From positions 1 through 38,868 of the forward strand of contig CALXVY010000013.1 in NCBI GenBank assembly GCA_944392255.1: a stretch of DNA of 38,868 nucleotides, read 5' to 3'. Under the pieces are notes generated by a model. The model was not told the origin of the DNA. It searched no databases and was given only the letters and a program-made list of their open reading frames with translations. Made by a program: the position numbers and the translations under genes. Below are positions 1-6,887 of the stretch, piece by piece. The DNA is from an uncultured Alphaproteobacteria bacterium. Lineage in GTDB: Bacteria > Pseudomonadota > Alphaproteobacteria > RF32 > CAG-239. The first letter of the stretch is position 1. Every line of letters begins with the position of its first letter.

Positions 1-239
1 GAAGTAGCTTGGTTATAGTCTCCTTCGGTGGTATTACCGCTGAACTTAAAATCAGTTTTCGAAGCCTCGGGCAAGAAAGTGGCACGAGCCAACTGATAAG
101 CCTGAGGTATAGGCTTTAATTCGTGAGTGTAGGCTAGTGTGTCATGTGAAGGCGGATCAAGAGCCAAAGCTGAAGAGTTACAAACAGAACTGATTAAAGC
201 AATCAGCACTGCAGATAAACAAAGAACAGAATGTTTCAT
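1..239 (-). CDS. N-terminus of a secreted protein (cut by left edge)
   Basis: The leftward frame opens with ATG at 239 and stays open to the window edge, giving 79 codons. It starts MKHSVLCLSAVLIALISS and continues through a hydrophobic stretch to an Ala-Leu-Ala region near residue 26, so a Sec signal peptide is likely. A lipoprotein is less likely because no clean lipobox is visible. A strong Shine-Dalgarno (GGAGGCG) lies about 5 bases upstream. The mature part seen (residues 27-79) is polar and I do not recognise it. The body of the gene is outside the window, so no function can be given. Confidence 0.7.
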   Translation of the reverse strand, partial: MKHSVLCLSAVLIALISSVCNSSALALDPPSHDTLAYTHELKPIPQAYQLARATFLPEASKTDFKFSGNTTEGDYNQAT

Positions 240-360
240 AACACGCCTCCATGAAATAATAAGAATTAAAGCCTATACTATCCATGATAAACGTTTTTTT
301 TTTTTTTGCAACCGAAAATTAAAGAAGACGATAAATTTGTAAGGGCAAGGGGTTGTTTTT

Positions 361-393
361 AAAAGAAAAACAGCTTTCATTCGAAAGCTGTTT
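361..393 (-). terminator. Rho-independent terminator of the M23 peptidase gene
   Basis: An 11-bp perfect stem (arms 368-378 and 383-393, loop ATTC) is followed on the minus strand by a T-rich run (TTCTTTT). It lies 21 bases past the stop of the leftward peptidase gene. Confidence 0.8.
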
Positions 394-414
394 GTAAATA
401 GAGAAAATCAATAA

Positions 415-1827
415 TTATTTTTTAGCAAATTTATTTTTTTCTTGTAGGGCAAACATCTTGCTGTAAGAAGATTTAATATCACTGACCATAAGTTTGAATT
501 TTTTCAAATCTTTTCCGGCAAGATTGTTTCCGGTCGCAGCACGAATAGTCCGAGGATTAACGCGCTTGCCATTGCGGATAACTTCATAATGTAGGTGAGG
601 ACCGGTAGATAGTCCGGTAGAACCAACATAACCGATAACTTGCCCTTGTTTAACGCGAACGCCTGGTCTAATACCTTTGGCAAATTTCCACATATGACCA
701 TAGGCGGTAGAATATTCAGAATTGTGGCGAATTTTTACATAGTTGCCATATCCGCCATTATATTTTGCAACTTGAATAACACCATCTCCACCGGCAAAGA
801 TTTTAGTTCCTTTAGGAGCAGCATAATCAACACCCCAGTGAATAATCCAGCGTTTTTTGATAGGATGTCTTCTTTTGCCGAAAGGAGAAGAAATGCGAGC
901 ATTTTGAAAAGATAAAGGCTTTTTGTGGAGAGTTTTTTTCATAGCCAAACCTTTTTCCGTATAATAGTCAGAATTTCCTTTGGCATCAGTATATCTATAA
1001 AGAGAAACTTTTTCATTACGCAGTTGCAAACCTGCATAGAGAATATTTCCGTAAGAAGCCACTTTTCCATCTTTTGTGATATTATTTTCAAAAACAATTT
1101 CAAATTTGTCGCCTTTACGAACATCTCTACGAAAATCAACAGAATAAGAAAATATTTTAATAAATTCCTGAACAATTTTGTTTGGAACGCCTTGGCTATT
1201 CATTGATTTAGATAGGGAGCCGCTGATAGAACCACTGGCACTATTAACCTCTGAGATTAATTCTTCTTCAATAACTTTGGCTTCAAATTGTCCATTTTCA
1301 TTTTGTGATAGAGAATAGCTTTTAATTCTGTTTTCTTGAATAGTTATATTTTCAATAGAGGACAATTTTTTCAATTTATTGTCATAGATACCTTTAATAA
1401 ATATTTTTTGTCCGATTCGAATATTAGCAGGATTATAGACTTTTTTGAAAGCTAAATACAAATTATGAGCCTCATCATAGCTGAGACCCATAGAATTAAG
1501 AATGGAAATAAAAGTATCTCCTTTTTTAACTTCCAAAACTTTTTGAATATCTTTTTCACGTTGGTAACTGTCAACTAAATCAAAAAGGGATCGAATATTA
1601 ATGATTCGTTCGGTAGGATAAATAGATGCAGTATCTTCAATATTTTCACTAATTACATTTTCAAGCATTAAATAATCAGTTTTATCCTGATAAGAAACGG
1701 AAGCATTCACGCTGGTATTATTAGCAAGAGACAAAACAAAAGCAAAAGTCACAACCAAAGCATAGCCTAAAGTAATGACTCGATGCTTATGTTTAGGTTT
1801 AATATTATTAATAAGTTCTAATACCAT
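415..1827 (-). CDS. LysM-like / M23 family peptidoglycan endopeptidase
   Basis: This 470-residue envelope protein is a probable zinc endopeptidase that cuts peptidoglycan cross-links in the periplasm. A single membrane segment at about 17-36 anchors it. A LysM/OapA-like region spans about 97-146 (KKGDTF...IRIGQKIFIKG). The LytM/M23 domain is at about 325-425, with the metal and catalytic residues in place: H330 and D334 (HWGVD), H378 (YGH), H411 and H413 (GPHLHYE). The complete site argues for an active MepM-like enzyme rather than an EnvC/NlpD-type activator. The gene stands alone, with its own terminator downstream and AAAGGT about 8 bases before the ATG. The last 45 residues are Lys-rich and not recognised. 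The family call is firm; the exact bond cleaved is inference. Confidence 0.93.
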   Translation of the reverse strand: MVLELINNIKPKHKHRVITLGYALVVTFAFVLSLANNTSVNASVSYQDKTDYLMLENVISENIEDTASIYPTERIINIRSLFDLVDSYQREKDIQKVLEVKKGDTFISILNSMGLSYDEAHNLYLAFKKVYNPANIRIGQKIFIKGIYDNKLKKLSSIENITIQENRIKSYSLSQNENGQFEAKVIEEELISEVNSASGSISGSLSKSMNSQGVPNKIVQEFIKIFSYSVDFRRDVRKGDKFEIVFENNITKDGKVASYGNILYAGLQLRNEKVSLYRYTDAKGNSDYYTEKGLAMKKTLHKKPLSFQNARISSPFGKRRHPIKKRWIIHWGVDYAAPKGTKIFAGGDGVIQVAKYNGGYGNYVKIRHNSEYSTAYGHMWKFAKGIRPGVRVKQGQVIGYVGSTGLSTGPHLHYEVIRNGKRVNPRTIRAATGNNLAGKDLKKFKLMVSDIKSSYSKMFALQEKNKFAKK

Positions 1828-2098
1828 TAAAAAACATACCTTTGTAATAACGAAATTAAAATGTTGAACTAAAACAACGCTAAAAAATATAAAATCAAAT
1901 TAGCAAAAGTTCAAAGCAAAAAAAACTAAGAATGTGTATAACTAAAGTCATGTAACCAAACTAATACACAAAAATATTTAATATTTTCATAATAAAATAA
2001 TTATAGCATAATTTTTGAAAAAACAAAAACTTAAACTTAAAAAAGAAAGAAAAAAATAAAAAAGTGTAATAAAAAAGCAATAATTTAAAAAAAAATAC
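1828..2098. other. AT-rich gap, nothing recognised
   Basis: This spacer between the peptidase gene and the tRNA-Asp promoter is almost entirely A/T, with homopolymer runs at 2038-2064 and 2086-2098. I see no coding frame with a ribosome site, no hairpin with a T-run and no repeat. Confidence 0.6.
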
Positions 2099-2127
2099 TT
2101 GCAATTATTTTTTTTGTTATGTATAAG
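2099..2127 (+). promoter_or_regulatory. Sigma-70-type promoter for tRNA-Asp
   Basis: TTGCAA (2099-2104), a 17-base spacer, then TATAAG (2122-2127). The tRNA 5' end is 19 bases further on, as expected for a short leader trimmed by RNase P. The tRNA-Glu gene in this window also has a TTGCAA -35 element. Confidence 0.65.
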
Positions 2128-2145
2128 ATACCTCGTAATCACCGT

Positions 2146-2222
2146 GGGGGTGTAGCTCAGTTGGTTAGAGCGCCTGCCTGTCACGCAGGAGGTCGCGAGT
2201 TCGAGCCTCGTCACTCCCGCCA
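2146..2222 (+). tRNA. tRNA-Asp (GTC)
   Basis: A full cloverleaf: acceptor GGGGGTG pairing with CACTCCC (one G-T pair), anticodon stem CCTGC/GCAGG with loop CTGTCAC (anticodon GTC), and T arm GCGAG-TTCGAGC-CTCGT. Discriminator base G fits tRNA-Asp, and the CCA is encoded (2220-2222). A promoter lies 19 bases upstream and a terminator starts 3 bases downstream. Its last 21 bases are duplicated at 2449-2469. Confidence 0.97.
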
Positions 2223-2292
2223 TTAAAAAAGCCTGTCGCAAGACGGGCTTTTTTGTTATGTGTAAGTAAGCGAGAACGAGCGACCTCGTCGC
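2202..2292 (+). repeat. 91-bp direct repeat, copy 1 (tRNA-Asp tail + terminator)
   Basis: This stretch covers the last 21 bases of tRNA-Asp, its terminator and about 38 bases beyond. It matches 2449-2539 at 89 of 91 positions by eye; the differences are at 2224/2471 and 2239/2486. The copies flank 156 bp of hairpin-rich DNA. Confidence 0.93.
2225..2254 (+). terminator. Terminator of tRNA-Asp
   Basis: A 13-bp stem with one G-T pair (AAAAAAGCCTGTC / GACGGGCTTTTTT, loop GCAA) ends in a T-run directly after the tRNA CCA. An almost identical copy sits at 2472-2501. Confidence 0.9.
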
Positions 2293-2300
2293 GAGCTCGT

Positions 2301-2339
2301 GAAATAAAAAACACCGATGCTCCGGTGTTTTTTATGAGC
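2301..2339. repeat. 39-nt dispersed stem-loop repeat
   Basis: An 11-bp stem (AAAAAACACCG / CGGTGTTTTTT) with a 6-base loop, sitting in a 39-nt stretch that recurs exactly at 31392-31430 and with one extra A at 31569-31608, both next to tRNA-Glu. Its A/T arms would let it act as a terminator on either strand. Confidence 0.85.
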
Positions 2340-2347
2340 AGAGGCGA

Positions 2348-2448
2348 AGTTTTGTTATTGAGCGATAAGACGTAAGTCTTAGGAGCGAAAGTTACAAAAC
2401 GAGTGCCCGACACGCGGTTAGTAAGCGGAGCGCACTTACCAAGTTAGA
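2348..2448. other. Spacer with nested hairpins between the tRNA-tail repeats
   Basis: An outer inverted repeat GTTTTGT (2349-2355) / ACAAAAC (2394-2400) encloses AAGAC-GTAA-GTCTT (2367-2380). A second imperfect hairpin uses GTAAG (2421-2425) and CTTAC (2435-2439). No coding frame here is credible. The outline resembles the spacer in the tRNA-Glu cassettes, where GTTATTG pairs with CAATAAC, but the outer stem sequences differ. Confidence 0.5.
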
Positions 2449-2539
2449 CGAGCCTCGTCACTCCCGCCATAAAAAAAGCCTGTCGTAAGACGGGCTTTTT
2501 TGTTATGTGTAAGTAAGCGAGAACGAGCGACCTCGTCGC
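2449..2539 (+). repeat. 91-bp direct repeat, copy 2 (orphan tRNA-Asp 3' end + terminator)
   Basis: The second copy of the tRNA-tail block. It contains only the 3' half of the T arm, the acceptor 3' strand and CCA (2449-2469), so it cannot fold as a tRNA. A working terminator hairpin follows at 2472-2501. Confidence 0.93.
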
Positions 2540-2557
2540 CAATACATCGCACAAAAA

Positions 2558-2579
2558 AAGCCTGCGGCAAGGCAGGCTT
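2558..2579. terminator. Hairpin, possible terminator
   Basis: An 8-bp perfect stem (AAGCCTGC / GCAGGCTT, loop GGCAAG) preceded by seven A residues. Read leftward it ends in a T-run, so it could stop leftward transcripts. It is the third GCCTG-type hairpin in the locus. Confidence 0.5.
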
Positions 2580-2605
2580 AAATTTATTAGTTGCCTTACA
2601 GAAAA

Positions 2606-2721
2606 CCCCGAGTTTACTCGGGGCTGAATGCCGAGGTGTTGGAACAACACCGCTCCACGCCAACGAGCGTGGTCAAACCGTAAGGTTTGTAGCTGTTATA
2701 GAACCCCCAGTTTACTGGGGG
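2606..2721. mobile_element. Array of five perfect hairpins; possible IS200/IS605-like mini-element or structured RNA
   Basis: Five hairpins lie in 116 bases: 2606-2623 (CCCCGAG-TTTA-CTCGGGG), 2635-2651 (GGTGTTG-GAA-CAACACC), 2655-2672 (CCACGC-CAACGA-GCGTGG), 2674-2689 (CAAACC-GTAA-GGTTTG) and 2704-2721 (CCCCCAG-TTTA-CTGGGGG). The first and last share the loop and its flanks (AGTTTACT), each follows GAA or GAAAA, and they bracket the array. IS200/IS605 transposons carry subterminal hairpins at both ends, and their TnpB guide RNAs are hairpin-rich at the right end; no transposase is present here. The last hairpin is 4 bases past the stop of the leftward gene at 2726, so it may also act at that gene's 3' end. 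The structure is certain; the mobile-element reading is a hypothesis. Confidence 0.4.
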
Positions 2722-2725
2722 ATAT

Positions 2726-3325
2726 CTATTTAAGATTAAATATTTGTTGATTCATATCAAGAAGTTTGCGATTAGAGTTTTTAAAATAAATTAACTCCAA
2801 TTTATCATTGTCAGAAAAAGCAAAAAATTGTAATTCAACAATATCCTTATATAGAGCAGAAACAATATGAGGCAGATTTTTTGCTTCAGTTTCAAAACCA
2901 ATATAACGATTATTAATATCCGCAATCAGACAATAATACTTATCTTGCATGATAACTGAAGCTCCGTTAATAACAAAGCTCATGGGAAAAACAAAAGTTT
3001 GAGCAACATTCATTACAACCAAATCAGAAAGATTTTGCCGTATTGGGATTTCCAAATTTTCCGCATGATTATCAAAATTTTGACAAGAACAAACTCCCAT
3101 AACAGATGAAGCTTTATATATATCTATCATCGTCAGATGGAGTGTATTACCTTCTTGAGCGAGAAGAAAATTGGCTAAATTTTCTGCTTTAACAGCACAA
3201 CGAAAGTAAGAATCTTCAGTAGTTAAGACATCGCACAAAAAAGGATAGCGAATATCTCCGGAATAAAAAACATGAACTTTTTTTACGGTTAAATTCACGC
3301 CGTAAGTAGAATCACTTTGTTTCAT
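2726..3325 (-). CDS. Hypothetical protein, 199 aa
   Basis: I do not recognise this protein. It has no signal peptide or membrane segment and reads as a mixed alpha/beta cytoplasmic protein with four Cys (residues 31, 43, 80 and 82 in ATG numbering); two of them form a CSC-type pair. The start is the ATG at 3325; a TTG two codons earlier is less likely. Neither has a clear ribosome site, so expression may be weak or the start is uncertain. It ends 4 bases before the hairpin at 2704-2721. Its rightward neighbour is another unknown, transcribed divergently, so the 156-base gap at 3326-3481 should hold both promoters. Confidence 0.7.
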   Translation of the reverse strand: MKQSDSTYGVNLTVKKVHVFYSGDIRYPFLCDVLTTEDSYFRCAVKAENLANFLLAQEGNTLHLTMIDIYKASSVMGVCSCQNFDNHAENLEIPIRQNLSDLVVMNVAQTFVFPMSFVINGASVIMQDKYYCLIADINNRYIGFETEAKNLPHIVSALYKDIVELQFFAFSDNDKLELIYFKNSNRKLLDMNQQIFNLK

Positions 3326-3481
3326 AAGCAATAATTTTAGTATTAATAATAAAATAAGATTAACTCAGAAATAGAATAATATGCCAGATGAGTCAACTAG
3401 AGAAATAATGGAATGATTTTACGGCTTTTTAAATTTTTGCGAGATATAATATAAAAAAATAAACAAGTTTGAGGAAAAATA

Positions 3482-3871
3482 ATGATAGATTTTAGTAAAC
3501 AGTTTGCCGTTATAAACAAGTTAAAATCATTAGTAAAACTTCCTAAAAGTTTTCGCAAACATGGTGAAGAAACGCAAATTTCTGAAGATATAGCGAAAAA
3601 GATTCAAAAAAGTTCTTACGAAAAAACGCATCTGATTCAAGAAGACAATTTTACACCACCATATAAAGAATTGGCTCAACAGCTGCAAGCTACAAATGAC
3701 CAAATTTTTCGTGCGGCAATTTTTAATTTGACCAATATTGCTTTAAGCCGTAAACAATATACCGCAGCGATTATAGAAATTTTAGAAAAATCATTGGAAG
3801 ATAAGATTCGCACCAAAGAACAGCTTGATTATATTCGCAGTAAGCTTATGCAAATTAAGCAAATCAAATAA
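3482..3871 (+). CDS. Hypothetical protein, 129 aa
   Basis: A Lys/Gln-rich, mostly helical soluble protein that I cannot assign. GAGG sits 7 bases before the ATG, which supports the start. The N-terminal 50 residues are basic (KLPKSFRKHG, DIAKKIQKSS). Residues 60-129 look like two or three amphipathic helices (AQQLQATNDQIFRAA..., LSRKQYTAAIIEILEKSL). There are no Cys or catalytic-looking motifs. It is flanked by the divergent unknown gene on the left and a weak hairpin (3878-3899) on the right. It could be an adaptor or regulatory protein, but nothing seen proves this. Confidence 0.75.
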   Translation: MIDFSKQFAVINKLKSLVKLPKSFRKHGEETQISEDIAKKIQKSSYEKTHLIQEDNFTPPYKELAQQLQATNDQIFRAAIFNLTNIALSRKQYTAAIIEILEKSLEDKIRTKEQLDYIRSKLMQIKQIK

Positions 3872-3877
3872 ATAATA

Positions 3878-3899
3878 AGGCATCATGAAAAAGATGCCT
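3878..3899 (+). terminator. Weak hairpin after the 129-aa gene
   Basis: A 7-bp stem AGGCATC / GATGCCT with loop ATGAAAAA starts 7 bases past the stop codon. No good T-run follows (CATTTGAG), so termination here is uncertain. Confidence 0.4.
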
Positions 3900-4006
3900 C
3901 ATTTGAGATGTGCTATGGTTTGATGTATAGGCTAGATTTTTAACATATCATAAAAACAAGCCTTTGAAAATAAACCTTTAGTATGTAAAACTTTAGATAA
4001 ATTTAT

Positions 4007-4471
4007 TTAAACGTTTTTCTTTCTTTTTTGTTTAAAAAAATCTTTAAGCAAAATAGCAGCTTCTTCATTTAATATTCCGGATTCCACTTGCGGCTTGTGG
4101 TGGCAAGTTGGAGCATCAAAAAAGCGGACACCATTAATAACTGCCCCACCTTTTTCATCGGTGGCGGCAAAATAAAGGTGCGCAATACGCATAAAAGAAA
4201 TTGCCGCGGCGCACATTGTGCAAGGTTCTAAAGTCACATATAAATCCATATCCCATAACCGATTTTGCGATAACTTTTGCGCTGCTTCGCGCATTGCCAA
4301 AATTTCAGCATGAGCCGTCGCATCAAAAGAATGCTCAGATAAGTTATGCGCTTGGGCTATAATTTCTCCGTTTAGCGGGTTGACCACCACGGCGCCAATC
4401 GGCACTTCATCTTGGTTAAAAGCAATTTTTGCTTGCTCAAGGGCTTGTTGCATATAAAAAAATTTATCCAT
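4007..4471 (-). CDS. tadA: tRNA(adenine34) deaminase TadA
   Basis: This enzyme deaminates A34 to inosine in the tRNA-Arg(ACG) wobble position, letting one tRNA read CGU, CGC and CGA. The 154-residue protein shows the zinc deaminase signature: H54-A-E56 (ligand and proton shuttle) and P83-C84-TM-C87. The GAVVV strand before it and the RFFDAP region near 116-121 also fit TadA, and the length is typical. The start chosen is ATG 4471 (MDKFFYMQQAL); the frame is open further upstream, but that extension runs across the divergent gene's promoter and looks non-coding. The gene is divergent from the pseudouridine synthase at 4545, a neighbour pair often seen in Alphaproteobacteria, with 73 bases between them. 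Confidence 0.95.
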   Translation of the reverse strand: MDKFFYMQQALEQAKIAFNQDEVPIGAVVVNPLNGEIIAQAHNLSEHSFDATAHAEILAMREAAQKLSQNRLWDMDLYVTLEPCTMCAAAISFMRIAHLYFAATDEKGGAVINGVRFFDAPTCHHKPQVESGILNEEAAILLKDFFKQKRKKNV

Positions 4472-4544
4472 TGTTTTGCCAATATTGAAAAAAAATGTTT
4501 TATATATTATTATAACGAGCAAATTAAAAAGGAAAGAAAATTTT

Positions 4545-5267
4545 ATGACTGAAAGATTAGCTAAGTTTATGGCTCGCAGCGGTGTCTGCTCTCGCCGCGG
4601 TGCAGAAGAACTCATTAAACAAAAAAGAGTGACTGTTAATGGTGAAATTATAGATACGCCGGCTTATAATGTTGAAGGCAATGAAAAAATTTTACTTGAT
4701 GGAGAGCCTTTACCTCAGAAAGATATAACCAGACTTTGGATTTATTATAAACCGGTTGGTTTAGTGACAACGCATAAAGATGAAAAAAGCCGACCAACGG
4801 TATTTGAACATTTGCCGGAAGATATGCCGAGAGTTATATCAGTAGGGCGTTTGGATTTGAACTCAGAAGGTTTATTGTTGCTGACCAATAATGGCGAATT
4901 GTCACGAAAATTAGAATTACCTTCCAATGGTTGGGCAAGAAGATATAAAGTTCGCGTTCATGGTAGCGTTGATGAAAAAAAATTGGCAGATTTAAAAAAT
5001 GGAGTTGAAGTAGAGGGTATTCAATATGGTAGCATAAAAGCAGAGATTATAACCATAAAAGGAACCAATGCTTGGCTGATGGTGACATTGAATGAAGGTA
5101 AAAATCGAGAAATTAGAAAAGTTATGAAATCAATAGGTTTAGAGGTAAACCGTTTGATTCGTCTGTCCTATGGTCCGTTCCAATTAGGAAGCTTAAAGCC
5201 AGGAGAAACAAAAGAAATACCGCAAAAAGTGTTGAAAGAACAATTGGGAGCAAAGTTTAGTTTATGA
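4545..5267 (+). CDS. rluB: RluB/RsuA-family rRNA pseudouridine synthase
   Basis: This enzyme isomerises a specific uridine in ribosomal RNA to pseudouridine. An S4 RNA-binding domain covers residues 2-50 (RLAKFMARSGVCSRRGAEEL). The catalytic domain follows, with the RLD motif at GRLDLNSEGLLLLTNNGEL; D104 is the nucleophile. KNREIRKV near 190 is the family's C-terminal motif. At 240 residues it lacks the long charged tail of many RluB proteins. RluB (23S) is more likely than RsuA (16S) from similarity of the motifs, but the target base cannot be read from sequence. AAGGAAAG lies 8 bases before ATG 4545. Its stop overlaps the rsmD start (ATGA), so the two are translationally coupled. Confidence 0.88.
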   Translation: MTERLAKFMARSGVCSRRGAEELIKQKRVTVNGEIIDTPAYNVEGNEKILLDGEPLPQKDITRLWIYYKPVGLVTTHKDEKSRPTVFEHLPEDMPRVISVGRLDLNSEGLLLLTNNGELSRKLELPSNGWARRYKVRVHGSVDEKKLADLKNGVEVEGIQYGSIKAEIITIKGTNAWLMVTLNEGKNREIRKVMKSIGLEVNRLIRLSYGPFQLGSLKPGETKEIPQKVLKEQLGAKFSL

Positions 5268-5809
5268 GAATCATTTCCGGAATATATCGAGGAAAAAATT
5301 TATATTCGCCTCAGTCAGATAAAGTGCGTCCCACCTCAGACCGCGCTCGTGAAGCTATTTTTAATATTTTATATTCTAAATTGGAAAAATCTTTCTCAGA
5401 AATAGAACTCCTTGATATATTTTCTGGCACGGGTGCTTTTGCTTTAGAAGCTGTTTCTCGCGGTGTCAAATCCGCCACATTGATTGATATAGATACAAAA
5501 GATTTGCAAAAAAATGTAAATCTTTTTCCTAAAGAAAAAAACAAGATTTCCATTTTGCGATTAGATGCAACTAAATTGCCGTTGTCATCTAAAAAATATG
5601 ATATCGTCTTTATGGATGCCCCTTACAATAAAGGATTGAGTGAAAAAGCTTTGCAACAACTTCATCTGCAAAAATGGCTAAAAACAAATACGCTTTGTAT
5701 TGTTGAAATAGAAAAAAACGAGCATATTGATATTCCTGAAGAATATCTCTTGATAGATGAAAGAAGATATGGCTTAGCACAAGTTTTGTTCTTATCTTAT
5801 AAAGGCTAG
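5264..5809 (+). CDS. rsmD: 16S rRNA (guanine966-N2)-methyltransferase RsmD
   Basis: RsmD methylates G966 in the small-subunit rRNA using S-adenosylmethionine. The 181-residue protein opens MRIISGIYRG and carries the family's RPTSDRAREAIFNIL stretch at 22-36. Motif I is DIFSGTGAFALEAVSRG at about 51-67. The catalytic motif IV is DAPY rather than the usual DPPY or DPPF; Asp, Pro and Tyr are kept, so activity is likely. The start overlaps the preceding stop by 4 bases. The stop TAG shares the palindrome CTAG with the stop of the converging gene at 5806, so the two genes end on the same four bases with no room for a terminator between them. Confidence 0.94.
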   Translation: MRIISGIYRGKNLYSPQSDKVRPTSDRAREAIFNILYSKLEKSFSEIELLDIFSGTGAFALEAVSRGVKSATLIDIDTKDLQKNVNLFPKEKNKISILRLDATKLPLSSKKYDIVFMDAPYNKGLSEKALQQLHLQKWLKTNTLCIVEIEKNEHIDIPEEYLLIDERRYGLAQVLFLSYKG

Positions 5810-6882
5810 TTGAATTTTTTTACGGCAATTTTTTCAATCAACAAAGCATCATCTCGCAATGAGATAGGGGTTGTTACCGTTAGATATTTATCTGTTTCAT
5901 TGCTTTTATATGATTTTGTTGCCAACAAAATTTTTGTAACAAATACACCTTTGCTATCAAGCCAATTGAGGCGCTCCAAATCATCAATCAAAACAGATAA
6001 GGCTTTAGATGTTGTATTAAGCTGCAAAATAGGTTCAAAGTTTTCATTTAGGTATAAATTACCTTTGCCAACTAAGAGCAATGGCGACCAATTAATGTTA
6101 AAGTCATTAATTTTAATATGCCCATCTTTTGCCATCCATTCTCGTAAATTGGAGCGGAAATTTTTGCTAAAGCTTATTTTTCCAATAATGTCGCTGTTCA
6201 AATAAATTTTACGAATAGTTTGAGAAAGGGGATAATTCAAGAGACCATTCAGTTTAATATCAGTCAGTTCAATTGCTGATTTGAAATAAGGAATTTGAAA
6301 TTCTGTATTTTCTGAAGGAATATGATGGGCAAGAAATACAATTTCATCAATGTCAAACCAATCAGCTAGAGAAAAATTGAGCATTTTAAGAGATATTGAA
6401 CGAATGATGGAATTATTTTCCACTTCAATAAATAATTCTAAATTATCAGCAGAGATTTTATGCACTTTATTTTCATAAGTCAAAAATTGCTTACCACTGA
6501 TATCAAAATAAATTTTTTGAGCGTTAAGAATACTGTTATCAAAATCAATTTTTTCAATATTCCAAGAGGTGCGTTTGTAACGATTATAGATTTTTACGTT
6601 ACTCATTTCACCTAATGACAAAAGCGGAAAAGCATTAAAAGAAATATTATCGTAAGCAATATCCCAACCAAATTGATTTAGGGCATCAATAGAATAAGCA
6701 ATTTGTTTTTTGATATGAGAAATCAAAAATTTTCTTTGCAAAAAAGCATTGGTAAAAAGAACACCGATGAAAAGGACAACAACAAAAGCAAATACGCCCC
6801 ATTTCCATGGACGGGAATTTTGTTTTTGCTCTTCGGGAAATTGATTGGCAAAAATATCAATTTTATCGGAGTTCTCAGCCAC
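5806..6882 (-). CDS. DUF2125-like membrane-anchored envelope protein
   Basis: A 358-residue protein with one membrane segment (about residues 28-48) and a large beta-rich periplasmic part. The C-terminal motif YLTVTTPISLRDDALLIEKI resembles the end of the alphaproteobacterial DUF2125 family, whose function is unknown. The start is GTG 6882 with AAGGAT 8 bases upstream, inside the end of plsC; only 5 bases separate the plsC stop from this GTG. It is the last gene of the ftsE-ftsX-ydcF-plsC run, so it is probably co-transcribed and acts in the envelope. The family call rests on motif resemblance and gene order, not on a search. Confidence 0.72.
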   Translation of the reverse strand: MAENSDKIDIFANQFPEEQKQNSRPWKWGVFAFVVVLFIGVLFTNAFLQRKFLISHIKKQIAYSIDALNQFGWDIAYDNISFNAFPLLSLGEMSNVKIYNRYKRTSWNIEKIDFDNSILNAQKIYFDISGKQFLTYENKVHKISADNLELFIEVENNSIIRSISLKMLNFSLADWFDIDEIVFLAHHIPSENTEFQIPYFKSAIELTDIKLNGLLNYPLSQTIRKIYLNSDIIGKISFSKNFRSNLREWMAKDGHIKINDFNINWSPLLLVGKGNLYLNENFEPILQLNTTSKALSVLIDDLERLNWLDSKGVFVTKILLATKSYKSNETDKYLTVTTPISLRDDALLIEKIAVKKFN

Positions 6883-6887
6883 GATTC

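Noticed and set aside
139..342. Rightward frame of 67 codons at the left end
   Set aside because: It lies antisense to the secreted-protein start, runs through a poly-T tract and has no ribosome site.
1987..2413. Leftward frames across tRNA-Asp giving peptides such as GSDEARTRDLL
   Set aside because: They are translations of the antisense strand of the tRNA and its repeat; such peptides are a common mis-annotation and have no ribosome site.
2543..2557. 15-base match (acatcgcacaaaaaa) between the repeat region and the gene at 2726-3325 (near 3228)
   Set aside because: About half is an A-run and there is no further similarity, so chance is likely.
2600..2725. CRISPR-like repeat array
   Set aside because: The hairpins differ from each other and there is no regular repeat/spacer spacing.
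2436..2733. Frames on both strands across the second tRNA-tail copy and the hairpin array
   Set aside because: They are built from hairpin arms and terminator sequence. I considered the rightward one as a TnpB C-terminal remnant, but no TnpB motif is visible, so only the DNA structure is reported.
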